The notes under the pieces are model-generated. The model saw only the letters and a list, made by a program, of their open reading frames with translations. It made no database searches and was not told the DNA's origin. The position numbers and the translations under genes are program-made. A stretch of 64,000 nucleotides of DNA from CAYSUS01 sp964434165 (GTDB taxonomy: Bacteria > Planctomycetota > Planctomycetia > Pirellulales > Thermoguttaceae). This document shows positions 26,185-34,820 of the stretch, one piece after another (positions within the stretch are counted from its first letter, which is position 1; each line of letters starts with the position of its first letter). The stretch covers positions 17,641 to 81,640 of the forward strand of contig CAYSUS010000023.1 of the NCBI GenBank assembly GCA_964434165.1, written 5' to 3'.

Positions 26185-27789
26185 CTAATCCGGCTGGAAA
26201 TCGACCTGCCGCGATTCGCTGTCGCGGCACTCCATGAGCAGGTACTCGGGCAGAACTCCCTCGCGGCCAAGGACTTGGATGACCATGGCCCCCTCGTCCT
26301 CCAGCCGCGTCAGCTCGCGACGCTTCCTGTTGTTCAAATACGCCGCCACGTCCTCGGCGACCGTGACGGCAATCTGCGCGATCTGCGGATTCTGTGCAGC
26401 CAGGATCAACACCCGCACGACATCCAAGGCCATGCTCTCCGCCGTCTTGACCACGCCGGACCCACCGCAGGAAGGGCACTCCCGAAACACGCTGCGTTTC
26501 AGGCTCGGGCGCACGCGCTGCCGGGTCATCTCGACCAGGCCGAACGGGCTGGTTCGGAGGATCTTGGTGCGGGCGCGGTCGCGCTTGACCGCGTCGCGCA
26601 ACGCCCTTTCGACGCCCCTGCGGTGCTTCTCCTTGCGCATGTCGATGAAGTCGTTGACGATCACCCCGCCGAGGTCCCGAAGACGGATCTGGCGGGCGAT
26701 CTCCTTGGCGGCCAGGAGGTTCATCTGATAGGCGGTCTCCTCGGCCGAGTCGTCGGCGCGGAAGTTGCCGCTGTTCACGTCGATGGCCACCAGGGCCTCG
26801 GTCTGATCGATGACGATCGACCCGCCGGACCTCAAGGGCACGATCCGCTGGTGGATCTTGGTGATCTCCTCATCGAGGTGGTACTTGTGATACAGGGGCT
26901 CCTTGCCGTCGTAGAGCTTCAGGCGGCTGACGTTCCGCGGCATCACCAGTTGGAGGAACTCCCTCGCCCGATCGTGCGCCGACTGCTCGTCGATGTAGAT
27001 CGCATCCACGTCCGAGGTGAAGATGTCGCGGATCGTGCGGATGATCATGTCGCTCTCTTCGTAGATCGTCGCCGGGGCGGAGAGCTTCTTGAGCCGGCGG
27101 ACGATCACCTTCCAGAGCCGCACGAGGTAGGCCATGTCGCGGGAGAGCTCGCGCTTGGTCCGGTCCGAACCGGCCGTGCGGACGATGAACCCCAGCCCCT
27201 TGGGAGGATTCAGCTCCATCATGACCTCGCGGAGTCGCTTCCGGCAGTCGTCCCCTTCGATCTTGCGCGAGACCCCGACGCGACCGAGGGCGGGCATGAG
27301 CACGAGATAGCGCCCGGGGATGCTGATGTAGGTGGAGAGCGTGGGCCCCTTGGTGCCGATCCCCTCCTTGATCACCTGCACGAGGACCTCGTCGCCACGG
27401 CGAAGCACGTCCTGGATCGGCGGTTTGATGCGGGGCCGGGCGCCGGGACGCGGCCGGCGGTTGCGCGGCCCGCGGCGCGGGCCAGGGTTCTCCGCCTCCT
27501 CCTCGCGGCGAGCGGACGGCGCGGCGGCGCCCGGGTCGAACCCCCCCTGACGGAAATACTGCGGCTCGAGGTCGCTGATGTGGAGGAACCCGTTCCGCCC
27601 TACGCCGAAATCGACGAAGGCCGCCTGGATGCTCGGCTCCAGATTGACGACCACGCCCTTGTAGATGTTCCCAACGTAGCTGTCCTGGCCGGTTCGCTCG
27701 ATGTAGAGCTCTTCGAGCAAGCCGTCCTCAATGATCGCGATTCGGCACTCCTCGGGCTGCGCGACATTGATCAGCATTTCCTGCTTCAT
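26185..27789 (-). CDS. rng: Ribonuclease E/G family endoribonuclease
   Basis: This protein has 534 residues. The start MKQEMLINVAQPEECRIAII is typical of RNase G. An S1 RNA-binding domain (about 37-150) is interrupted at about 83-122 by a basic, proline/arginine-rich insert (RRGPRNRRPRPGARPR). The catalytic DNase-I-like subdomain carries VAIDVNSGNF and LGGVIVNDFIDM, with the two metal-binding aspartates. CPSCGGSG is the zinc-link that dimerises the enzyme. It cleaves AU-rich single-stranded RNA in rRNA maturation and mRNA decay. Length and lack of a long C-terminal scaffold favour RNase G over RNase E. The DUF2344 gene lies directly upstream, on the same strand. Confidence 0.94.
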   Translation of the reverse strand: MKQEMLINVAQPEECRIAIIEDGLLEELYIERTGQDSYVGNIYKGVVVNLEPSIQAAFVDFGVGRNGFLHISDLEPQYFRQGGFDPGAAAPSARREEEAENPGPRRGPRNRRPRPGARPRIKPPIQDVLRRGDEVLVQVIKEGIGTKGPTLSTYISIPGRYLVLMPALGRVGVSRKIEGDDCRKRLREVMMELNPPKGLGFIVRTAGSDRTKRELSRDMAYLVRLWKVIVRRLKKLSAPATIYEESDMIIRTIRDIFTSDVDAIYIDEQSAHDRAREFLQLVMPRNVSRLKLYDGKEPLYHKYHLDEEITKIHQRIVPLRSGGSIVIDQTEALVAIDVNSGNFRADDSAEETAYQMNLLAAKEIARQIRLRDLGGVIVNDFIDMRKEKHRRGVERALRDAVKRDRARTKILRTSPFGLVEMTRQRVRPSLKRSVFRECPSCGGSGVVKTAESMALDVVRVLILAAQNPQIAQIAVTVAEDVAAYLNNRKRRELTRLEDEGAMVIQVLGREGVLPEYLLMECRDSESRQVDFQPD

Positions 27790-27876
27790 GATTCAGCTTT
27801 CTGCGCCGGCAAGGTCGGCGTGCACGCAGTCGCATCGCAAGGGGAGAGGCGGGCGCGCGGCGGATTCGGTGGGTTG

Positions 27877-28506
27877 TCATGGCACCAGCTCCACTCGGGT
27901 TCGCGCTACGGTCCCTCCGCCCCGCTCGACGTCGTCCAGGCCCAGGACGGCCAGGACGTCGCGAGGCCCGGGCGACGCCCCGCGGCCGATCCGCAGGCGG
28001 AACTCGAGCGCCTGCCCGTCCAGCTCCATCGCCTCGAGGAACTCCTTCAGGTCGATCGGCTCGGTGCGCCCGGCGCGGAGGATCGGAACCTCCGCGGCGG
28101 CCCGCACCGCTTCGATTCGAAGGGCGGCCTCCTCCCGGCGGTCGGGGGGGACGGCGATTCGATACGTCGCCGATCGGAGCTGCGGCTTTCGGGACCCTTC
28201 CGGCACCGGATCGATACGCTCCAGCGCCAGGCCCGGGGGCACCAGGGGCGCCAGTCGCGCGGCGAGCTGATGGGCGGGCGTCGTTTCGGCCAACTCGATC
28301 TCCATCACCTCGTCCCGGCCCTCGATGCCCACCGGCAAGGCGGAAGGGAAGCTCATGCGGGGCTTGGGATGGAATCCTTCGCTCATGGCCAGCTTCAATC
28401 CCGCGCGACGCAGCAGACGCTCGACGGCGCGCACCAGATCGCGGTGCCCGATCCACCGCAGGTCTCCCTGCTTGCGAAAACGGATGCGTACTCGCTTTCG
28501 AACCAT
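27877..28506 (-). CDS. DUF2344 (TIGR03936) protein
   Basis: This protein has 209 residues. The start VRIRFRKQGDLRWIGHRDLVRAVERLLRRAGLKLAMSEGFHPKPRMSF is diagnostic of this family, normally encoded next to or fused with a radical-SAM protein (TIGR03960) and close to rng and rplU. Its biochemical role is not established; the genomic habit points to RNA or ribosome biology. Here it precedes rng by 87 bases, but the radical-SAM partner is not in this neighbourhood. It is on the same strand as the PTS genes, 163 bases downstream of ptsI. Confidence 0.88.
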   Translation of the reverse strand: MVRKRVRIRFRKQGDLRWIGHRDLVRAVERLLRRAGLKLAMSEGFHPKPRMSFPSALPVGIEGRDEVMEIELAETTPAHQLAARLAPLVPPGLALERIDPVPEGSRKPQLRSATYRIAVPPDRREEAALRIEAVRAAAEVPILRAGRTEPIDLKEFLEAMELDGQALEFRLRIGRGASPGPRDVLAVLGLDDVERGGGTVARTRVELVP

Positions 28507-28669
28507 CGGTTCGAACTCCCCCGCCGCTGCCGTCGCGGCGGGGGACCTTCAAATGGCTTCGAAGAAACAACGAATCTCGGCCACCACGGCCGGTCCGCGG
28601 TCGCGGACCCGCCGTGAGGAAATACTCTCGCTGCCTGCCGGGCCTGCCCCACCGGGGCCCCGGCACGGC

Positions 28670-30412
28670 TCACGGTGCCAGTTCCGGCACGTGTTTTCTC
28701 AGTTCCTCCTTCAGGAAGGACTTGATGTCGCGGGCGTTCTCCATGACGAGCGCCCGCCGCGCGACCTCCTCGCAATGGGCGATGGTGACGCTGCGGCACA
28801 CCTTCTTGATCTCCGGGATCACGCTGGGCGCGACACTCAGTTGCCGCAGCCCGAGCCCCAGCAGCAGCATCGTGAACGTGGCGCTGCCGCTCATCTGTCC
28901 GCACAGGTTGACGGCCACCGGTCTGGCCTTGGCCGCGGTGACCGTCATGGCGATCAGCTTCAGCACGGCCGGGTCGGAGGCGTTGTACAGGCCCACGACG
29001 TCCTTGTTGCTCCGATCCACGGCCAGGGTGTACTGGATCAGGTCGTTGGTGCCGATGCTGACGAAATCGACCTCGTCCACGAACCGGTCGATCATCATCA
29101 CCGCCGAGGGGACCTCGACCATCATGCCCACCTGGATCTCGCGGTCGAACTCGACGCCATGCTCGTCCAGGTCCTCCATCACGTCGGCCAGCACCATCTT
29201 GGCCTGGCGCAGCTCGAGCAGCGTGGAGACCAGCGGGAACATGATCCGCACGTTGCCCAGCCGGCTGACGCGCAGGGCCGCGCGGAGTTGCGTGCGGAAC
29301 ATGGAGATGTTGCGCAGCGCCAGGCGGATGCTCCGCAGCCCCAGGAACGGGTTCCGCTCGTCCTCGACCTCCGCCAGATGCGGCACCTTGTCGGCCCCGA
29401 TGTCGAAGGTGCGGATGGTCACGGGGCGGCCGCCCATCCGCTCGACGACCTGGGAGTACGCCTCGTAATGCACCTGTTCGTCGGGCACCTTGTCGGCCCC
29501 GAGGTAGAGGAACTCGGTGCGGTAAAGGCCCACCCCGTCGGCCCCGCGCTCCAGACAGTGATCGACTTCGTAGGGGAACTCGATGTTGCCCAGCAGCTCG
29601 ACGCGGACGCCGTCGGCCGTCTCGGCCGGCAGGTCGCGGAGCGTCTGCAGGCGCACGGCCAGGTCGCGGGCCTGCTCGGCCTCGTGGCGGTAGCGGGCGA
29701 TCGTCTCTTCGTCCGGGTGCACGACGACCAGCCCCTGGTCGCCGTCGATGATGATCAGGTCGCCCCCGGAGACCTCGGACAGGAACGGCCCGGTGCCGAC
29801 GACCGCCGGGATCTCCAGGGCCGCCGCCACGATCGCCGTGTGGCTGCCCGGACCGCCCGTCTCCGTCACGAAGCCCTTGACGTACTGGCGGTGCAGGTTG
29901 GCCGTCTCGCTGGGCGTCAGATCGTGGGCCAGGACGAGCACCGGCGAGGTCAGGTGCGAGATCTGCTCGCGGCGCCGCCCCAGGAGATTGCGCAGCAGCC
30001 GCTTCTGGATGTCGAAGATGTCGTTGGCCCGCTCCGCCAGATGCCGGCTCTCCAGCTTCTGGAAGGCCTGCGTGTAGCGGCGGAGCACCCGGCTGACCGC
30101 GTACTCGGGCGAGTAGTGCCGCAGGCGGATCATCTCCTCCAGCTCGGCGCGGAGCTGCGCGTCGTTGAGCAGCTCCAGGTGCGCGGCGAAGATGGCGCCG
30201 TACTTGGGACCCAGCTCGCGGGCGATCGCGTCGCGATTCCGCGCGATCTCCTCGCCCGACGCGGTCACGGCCTTGTCCAGCCGCTCCAGCTCGTCCTCGA
30301 CCGCATCGCGCGCGACGAACCGGCGAGGGATGCGAAAACCCTCGCTGTCCATGACCAGTGCCTCGCCGATTACCACCCCCGGCGAGACCGCTATCCCCTG
30401 CAGCTTCTGCAT
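28670..30412 (-). CDS. ptsI: Phosphoenolpyruvate-protein phosphotransferase (PTS enzyme I)
   Basis: This 580-residue cytosolic enzyme takes phosphate from phosphoenolpyruvate and passes it to HPr. The phosphohistidine is H191 in GGPGSHTAIVA. The C-terminal PEP-binding barrel contains GLYRTEFLY, IMFPLVSTL, GMMVEVPSAVMMID, SIGTNDLIQYTLA and NLCGQMSG with the catalytic cysteine. It starts directly with MQKLQGIAVSPG, so there is no N-terminal GAF domain as in PtsP. It is the last PTS gene of the cluster hpf-EIIA-ptsH-ptsI, 60 bases after ptsH. Confidence 0.96.
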   Translation of the reverse strand: MQKLQGIAVSPGVVIGEALVMDSEGFRIPRRFVARDAVEDELERLDKAVTASGEEIARNRDAIARELGPKYGAIFAAHLELLNDAQLRAELEEMIRLRHYSPEYAVSRVLRRYTQAFQKLESRHLAERANDIFDIQKRLLRNLLGRRREQISHLTSPVLVLAHDLTPSETANLHRQYVKGFVTETGGPGSHTAIVAAALEIPAVVGTGPFLSEVSGGDLIIIDGDQGLVVVHPDEETIARYRHEAEQARDLAVRLQTLRDLPAETADGVRVELLGNIEFPYEVDHCLERGADGVGLYRTEFLYLGADKVPDEQVHYEAYSQVVERMGGRPVTIRTFDIGADKVPHLAEVEDERNPFLGLRSIRLALRNISMFRTQLRAALRVSRLGNVRIMFPLVSTLLELRQAKMVLADVMEDLDEHGVEFDREIQVGMMVEVPSAVMMIDRFVDEVDFVSIGTNDLIQYTLAVDRSNKDVVGLYNASDPAVLKLIAMTVTAAKARPVAVNLCGQMSGSATFTMLLLGLGLRQLSVAPSVIPEIKKVCRSVTIAHCEEVARRALVMENARDIKSFLKEELRKHVPELAP

Positions 30413-30472
30413 GTAAATCCTTGCCGGGGCGGCCGACCCGCCGCGGATCGCGCCGTCCCCCCGGCCTGCCGC

Positions 30473-30787
30473 CTATTCCTCGGTCAGGCCGCCACGGGAC
30501 TCGGGCTCCATCGCGAACTTGCTGGCGAACAGGTCGGCCAGCGCCTGGAGGGCCTCCTCGGCGTCCGGGCCCGTGGCCTCCAGACGCAGCTCGTCGCCCT
30601 GCTGGGCCCCCAGCGCGGTCAACTGCAGCGGCATGTTCTTGCCGTCGGCCCGGTCGTGGTCCTTGACCACCTCGATGTGCGATTGGAATCGTCGTGCGCG
30701 CTGGACGAACTGGCTCGCCGCGCGAAGGTGCAGCCCCTCCTCGTTGATGACGGTGACCGTCCGCGATGCCGTCAGCCGATCGTCCAT
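30473..30787 (-). CDS. ptsH: HPr-family phosphocarrier protein
   Basis: This protein has 104 residues from the ATG at 30787; an in-frame start at 30829 would add 14 residues without family similarity. HPr relays phosphate from enzyme I to EIIA. H20 in GLHLRAASQF corresponds to His15, although the usual GLHARPA is altered to GLHLRAA. At the regulatory Ser46 position, the loop reads DGKNMP with N51, so HPr kinase control by serine phosphorylation is not possible at that site. GAQQGDELRLEATGPDAEEAL is the normal C-terminal helix region. It is encoded between the EIIA gene and ptsI. Confidence 0.93.
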   Translation of the reverse strand: MDDRLTASRTVTVINEEGLHLRAASQFVQRARRFQSHIEVVKDHDRADGKNMPLQLTALGAQQGDELRLEATGPDAEEALQALADLFASKFAMEPESRGGLTEE

Positions 30788-30901
30788 GTCCTGTTCGAGC
30801 CCTCCGCGCCGCCCCGGCGCCCGCGACACCCGTCCGAAGCGCCTCGCCGGCCGGCGGCGCGCGGACGGCGGCTTCGTTCGACGCGGTACGCTGCCCCCTC
30901 C

Positions 30902-31378
30902 CTAGGAACCGAACTGGTTGTTGTCCGCTTCATCCAGCAACTGCACGATGTCCTCGTTGGTCTTCGACTGCTTGAGGAACCGGCAGAACGTGTCGTCTCG
31001 AAGCTGGCGGGAGATGTTCTCCAGCGCCCGGAGGTGATCGCCGGGTCGATCGGGCGGTGAGATGAGCAGGAAGAACAGGTTGACCTTCTCCCCGTCGAGA
31101 CTGTCGAAATCGACCCCCTCGGTGCTGACCGCAACCGTGCCCACCAGTTTCTCCACGCTGGGATGCTTGGTGTGCGGCACGGCGACGCCGCGGCCGATGC
31201 CGGTGCTGCCCAGCTCCTCGCGCTTGAGGATCGCCTTCACGATGCTCTCGAACTCGCCCGGCTCGATCCCGCCGGCGTCAAGCAAGGACTGGACCATCTC
31301 CCGGATGACCGCCTCCTTGTCGTCGGCGGCGAGCTCCGCCCGAACCGCCTCGCGAACCACGAAATCGGCAAACTTCAT
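30902..31378 (-). CDS. ptsN: PTS EIIA, nitrogen/fructose (PtsN) type
   Basis: This protein has 158 residues from the ATG at 31378, with AAGGAG upstream. It is a single EIIA-type-2 domain, with the phospho-acceptor H69 in GVAVPHTKHPSV and the typical ELGSTGIGRG before it. FLLISPPDRPGDHLRALENISRQLRD is the conserved second half. With no EIIB or EIIC genes here and hpf directly upstream, it resembles the regulatory EIIA-Ntr arrangement (hpf-ptsN) rather than sugar transport. Assignment to PtsN rather than a fructose EIIA is an inference from context. Confidence 0.9.
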   Translation of the reverse strand: MKFADFVVREAVRAELAADDKEAVIREMVQSLLDAGGIEPGEFESIVKAILKREELGSTGIGRGVAVPHTKHPSVEKLVGTVAVSTEGVDFDSLDGEKVNLFFLLISPPDRPGDHLRALENISRQLRDDTFCRFLKQSKTNEDIVQLLDEADNNQFGS

Positions 31379-31441
31379 GCACCTGTTCTCCTTCTCGGTG
31401 ATTCTCCGCAAGACGTCGGGCCGCCCGATGCGGCGGCGGCG

Positions 31442-31795
31442 CTATTCGACGGCCGGGCGCAAGTCCGCCGGCGCCGGCGCCTGCTTGTGAACCGCGGTGC
31501 GATGCCGGTCCACAACCTTCTCCTTGTGCTTGCGGAGCTGTTGTTCCAGTTTTCTTACCACGTCGTCGGTGGAGGCCAGAAGATCTTCCGACTGGCTGGT
31601 GGCCACGAAGTCGTGGCAGTGCTCGGCCGAGACGCGGACGTCGATGCCGGGCAGATCGCGATGCTCCAGGTCGATCGCTACTTCGATCAGCGTCAGACGA
31701 TCGAAAAGCCGCGTGAGCCTTTCCAACTTCGCCGCGATCCAGGCCTGGGTCTCGTCGCTGATTTGGCCGTGGCGGGTCGAGATCTTGATCTCCAC
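31442..31795 (-). CDS. hpf: Ribosome hibernation promoting factor, short form
   Basis: This protein has 117 residues. The start MEIKISTRHGQISDETQAWIAAKLERL and the central DIRV-like VRVSAEHCHDFVATSQSEDLLASTDDVV match HPF/YfiA. It binds the 30S subunit and stabilises inactive ribosomes in slow growth. There is no long C-terminal dimerisation domain; the tail is basic and short. It is the first gene of the PTS cluster, as hpf commonly precedes ptsN. Confidence 0.94.
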   Translation of the reverse strand: MEIKISTRHGQISDETQAWIAAKLERLTRLFDRLTLIEVAIDLEHRDLPGIDVRVSAEHCHDFVATSQSEDLLASTDDVVRKLEQQLRKHKEKVVDRHRTAVHKQAPAPADLRPAVE

Positions 31796-31858
31796 CGACT
31801 ACCTCCATGGGATGGCGTGGAACGAGGGGCCGTATCCTCACCGGCATCAAAACGTGTC

Positions 31859-31887
31859 ATTTTAGCCGACCTTTTGAGGTTGCACAA
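31859..31887 (-). promoter_or_regulatory. Promoter of the hpf-ptsN-ptsH-ptsI cluster
   Basis: On the minus strand, TTGTGC (31882-31887) and TAAAAT (31859-31864) are separated by exactly 17 bases. They lie about 65 bases upstream of hpf. No rpoN-type -24/-12 element was noticed. Confidence 0.65.
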
Positions 31888-32009
31888 ACCGCAATGCCGG
31901 GATCCGCAAGGCCCGCGTGATTTCGCTATCCCATTCTAGCTCGCCGCAGAGGGGGGGGAGACCTGCGACCGCGCGTCAGGACAAGTCCCCGAAGACGCTG
32001 AGTAACCGT

Positions 32010-32139
32010 GCACGATCCTGGGTGGGGAAACAGGGCAGGGGAGGCGGGAAGAGGTCAGGACGCTTTTGTGCGGAGCACCCTTCTGGCCGCTTGGGCACAA
32101 GGATCCTGACCGCATTTTCTCCAGAATCACGCAAGGCGA
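32010..32139 (+). repeat. Structured hairpin repeat family, copy B
   Basis: The copy has the same GCACGATCCTGGG and GCAAGGCGA ends as copy A. The core is TTGTGCGGAGCACCCTTCTGG followed by CCGCTTGGGCACAA. The outer arms are GGTCAGGA (32053-32060) and TCCTGACC (32104-32111), perfectly complementary but different in sequence from the arms of copy A. Confidence 0.82.
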
Positions 32140-32236
32140 GCCAGCAGCGGCGCGGCGCGCCAAGGGATCCCACCCCCGCGGTGATCGGCGGCTGGCCCGC
32201 CCGACCCCACCGCCCGACCACCCCCCTAAGGCCGTG

Positions 32237-34573
32237 TCAGAGGCCCAGTGAGGGGCCATCGTGGGAAGGCTTCGCAGGCGGAAGCGACGACGGGGCGTCC
32301 GCGCCCGGGGTATCTGGCGAAGAAGGCACTGGTTTGCTGGCAGGAGGCTTGCTTGTGGACCCCTTCTTATCGGGACGCACGATCTCCCCCGCGGACAGGC
32401 GCTCGCGCCACTTCGCCACCGACTGCCTGCGGCGGGCCTCCGGGGCTTCCGGCTGATAGAACAGGCCCAGTCCCGTGATGCTCCGCAGGTTCCAGAAGCT
32501 TATCACGCGGAACGCAAGCTCGGAATGCTCCAGGTGATTGACCAGTTGCTCGGCTTCGCCGGCCCCGAGCCCCTCGTTGGAGTAGCCGAGCAGCATGCGG
32601 TAGAGGTCGGCCCCCTCCTGCCCGAACTGCCTGACCATGGCCTCGCGAACCGCGCCGGCAGCACCGGGCCCGCGCAGCACCGCCTCGCGCAACTGCTCGA
32701 TGTAGTCGTTCCAGACCAAGCGCTCGTCCGGGCTGTTCAGCCCCGCAACCATCAACTGGTACTCGCCCAGGTATCCCAGGCTGCGCGCGGCCAACCACCG
32801 GACCTCGCGCTGGCGATGGTCCAACAGCTCGAGCAGGCCGATCCGTGCGGGCCGCTCCAGGGCCAGGGCGGCCTCGATCTCGGGCGAAGCGCGCCGATCC
32901 AACGGGGCAGCCGTGTCCTCGGTCAGCCACGCCGGCGCCTCTTCCATGCTCCGCGGCTGGGGCACCTCGGCGCCACCCAGCGTGAGCTGCTCGCCGACCT
33001 GCGCCATCAGCGCCTGCCCGCCCTCGGTCGGCGTCCAGGCGAATCGTCCGGTGCGGGCGTAGATCTCCAGCATCGTGGGGTCGGGCCGCGTCTCCGGGTC
33101 GCGCCCCGGGACATGGTCGCGGGATACCGCGACCGCCACGGCCGAGTCCTGATCGACCAGCGTGAGAACCCCGGAGACCTGGCCCGCGGTCAGACGCAGT
33201 CGCGTGTCCGCCTTGCCCACCGTGCTGATTAGCAGCTGGCCATAGACCACGCTCAGCCCTGGGGCGCCGTCCGCGTCCGTCTCCACGAGGTCGATCTCGG
33301 TGCCGCCAGTCATCCGAATCGTCAGGCCCACGGAAAGGCCGAGGATCGGACGGAAGGTCGGCAGGGCCAGAAACGTCTGCCCCGCGGCGATGCTGCCCTG
33401 CGACGGCACGCGCATCCAGGCCGCCTGTTTGGCGTCGTAGGTCAGCAGGACCTCCCGATCGGACACCAGTCGCCCGACCAGTTCGGGCGGCAAGGGCGCG
33501 GCGTCGGCCGGCTTGGGCTTCGGCGCTTCGGCCATGGCCTCGTCGGGCTTGGCGGTCGGGCCCGGCTGGGCGTCTTCCCCGCCGGGCTTCACGAGCGGAC
33601 CGACCACGTCCGGCCCGGGCTTGGACGGGGGAATCGATTCGCCATTCGGCGGCGTCTTGGTATCGGGGCCGGACTCGCCCCCGTTTTCGTCGGCCTTGGC
33701 GGCCGGCATGGGTCTCTCCTCGGCGGGGGCCGGCGGCCCGGCTCCCACGTCCTCGGGCAGCGGCGGCTGCTCCCCGTCCGGTGCACCGTCCTTCGGATCG
33801 GGGCCCGGCTTGACCCCCTCAGGCTGCTCCAGCTCGGTGCCTCCCTCTTCCTCGGACGCTTGGTTCGAAGGCTGTTCCGGGTCGGGGGACTCGGGCTGCT
33901 GGGCCACCTCGGGCTGTGGAATCCCCAGGAGCTTGCCCAGCGGCTTGTCCGGGGCGAACTGCCCCAGCAGCGCCAGCACCACCACCGTGAGGAACCCGGC
34001 CAGGAACAAGGCCGCGGCCACCGGCCAGAACCGACGCCGGGCAGGCGGCTCGCGCAGGTAGTCGGGGATCGCCGGCCGTTCGGGCTTGGGCTGCGCCGGC
34101 GACTGCTCCGTTCGCGCCGCCCCGTCCCCGCCCGGGGTCGGCGGCGGCGACGGCTTCTCCTCCGGCGGGGCGGCCGGCTGGGTCGCGGCCAGACTCGGAA
34201 GCTGATACATGCGCTGCCGGCTCTCGGGATCCACCTCCGCCGGCTCGCCCAGCACCAAGGTCAGAACCTGATGGCAGGCCGCAACCTCCGCCAGGTGCAT
34301 GTCCGATTCCAGGCAGACCCGCTCGAAGTCCGGGACCCGGTCGCCAGCCAGCGTGTTGTCGAGGTACTCGGCCACGGTGTTCGGGTCGAACATGGCCCCG
34401 CGCTCGCCCACGTTCGGGGCTCCCAGCCGCAGACGCCGGGTGACGTCGCGAATCCGCACGAGCAGGTTGGCGGCCCGCTCGCTCTCCTCGATCCGCTTGC
34501 CCAGGGCCTGAGCGTGCTCCGGCTCGAGGATGTCGTCCATGTAGGCCAGCATGGTCCGAAGGGTCAGTCGCAT
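32237..34573 (-). CDS. Planctomycete FecR/anti-sigma-like single-pass membrane protein
   Basis: This protein has 778 residues from the ATG at 34573. The N-terminal cytosolic part (1-125) has helical anti-sigma-like segments (MLAYMDDILEPEHAQALGKRIEES, VAEYLDNTLAGDRVPDFERVCLESDMHLAEVAACHQVL). One membrane segment lies at about 183-206 (FWPVAAALFLAGFLTVVVLALLG). It is followed by a 200-residue proline/glutamate/glycine-rich linker, then a FecR-like beta-rich region (about 400-580; VVYGQLLISTVGKADTRLRLTAGQ, GRFAWTPTEGGQALMAQ) and a C-terminal helical part. Such proteins usually partner an ECF sigma factor or act as envelope sensors. No sigma factor gene is adjacent. The function is inferred from architecture. 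Confidence 0.8.
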   Translation of the reverse strand: MRLTLRTMLAYMDDILEPEHAQALGKRIEESERAANLLVRIRDVTRRLRLGAPNVGERGAMFDPNTVAEYLDNTLAGDRVPDFERVCLESDMHLAEVAACHQVLTLVLGEPAEVDPESRQRMYQLPSLAATQPAAPPEEKPSPPPTPGGDGAARTEQSPAQPKPERPAIPDYLREPPARRRFWPVAAALFLAGFLTVVVLALLGQFAPDKPLGKLLGIPQPEVAQQPESPDPEQPSNQASEEEGGTELEQPEGVKPGPDPKDGAPDGEQPPLPEDVGAGPPAPAEERPMPAAKADENGGESGPDTKTPPNGESIPPSKPGPDVVGPLVKPGGEDAQPGPTAKPDEAMAEAPKPKPADAAPLPPELVGRLVSDREVLLTYDAKQAAWMRVPSQGSIAAGQTFLALPTFRPILGLSVGLTIRMTGGTEIDLVETDADGAPGLSVVYGQLLISTVGKADTRLRLTAGQVSGVLTLVDQDSAVAVAVSRDHVPGRDPETRPDPTMLEIYARTGRFAWTPTEGGQALMAQVGEQLTLGGAEVPQPRSMEEAPAWLTEDTAAPLDRRASPEIEAALALERPARIGLLELLDHRQREVRWLAARSLGYLGEYQLMVAGLNSPDERLVWNDYIEQLREAVLRGPGAAGAVREAMVRQFGQEGADLYRMLLGYSNEGLGAGEAEQLVNHLEHSELAFRVISFWNLRSITGLGLFYQPEAPEARRRQSVAKWRERLSAGEIVRPDKKGSTSKPPASKPVPSSPDTPGADAPSSLPPAKPSHDGPSLGL

Positions 34574-34820
34574 GGTCGTACCTCGGCGGCGCGATGCTCT
34601 TCGCGGATTGGGGGTTCTGGGGATTCGATCCCGCCCCGGATTGGGCGGGTCGCCCAGTCCGCAGGCTCCAAGCAAGCGGAATCATTACCCCACTTGTATT
34701 AGTGCCGCGCGGAGCGTGCTGCCGTGCGAAAGGCGTCAGCGAATCGCGCGGAACAACGACACAAACAAATACTATGACGAGACTTGTGCGAAAGAGACGC
34801 CGGCGGCTGCGGGGCGGCGA

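Noticed and set aside
26110..31060. Several 500-900-residue plus-strand frames opposite rng, ptsI and ptsH
   Set aside because: These are shadow frames of conserved minus-strand genes, with His/Asp/Val-rich translations typical of the complement of GC-rich codons.
34600..34700. tRNA-like segment with GGATTCGATCCC
   Set aside because: The T-loop-like match has no acceptor, D or anticodon stems around it.
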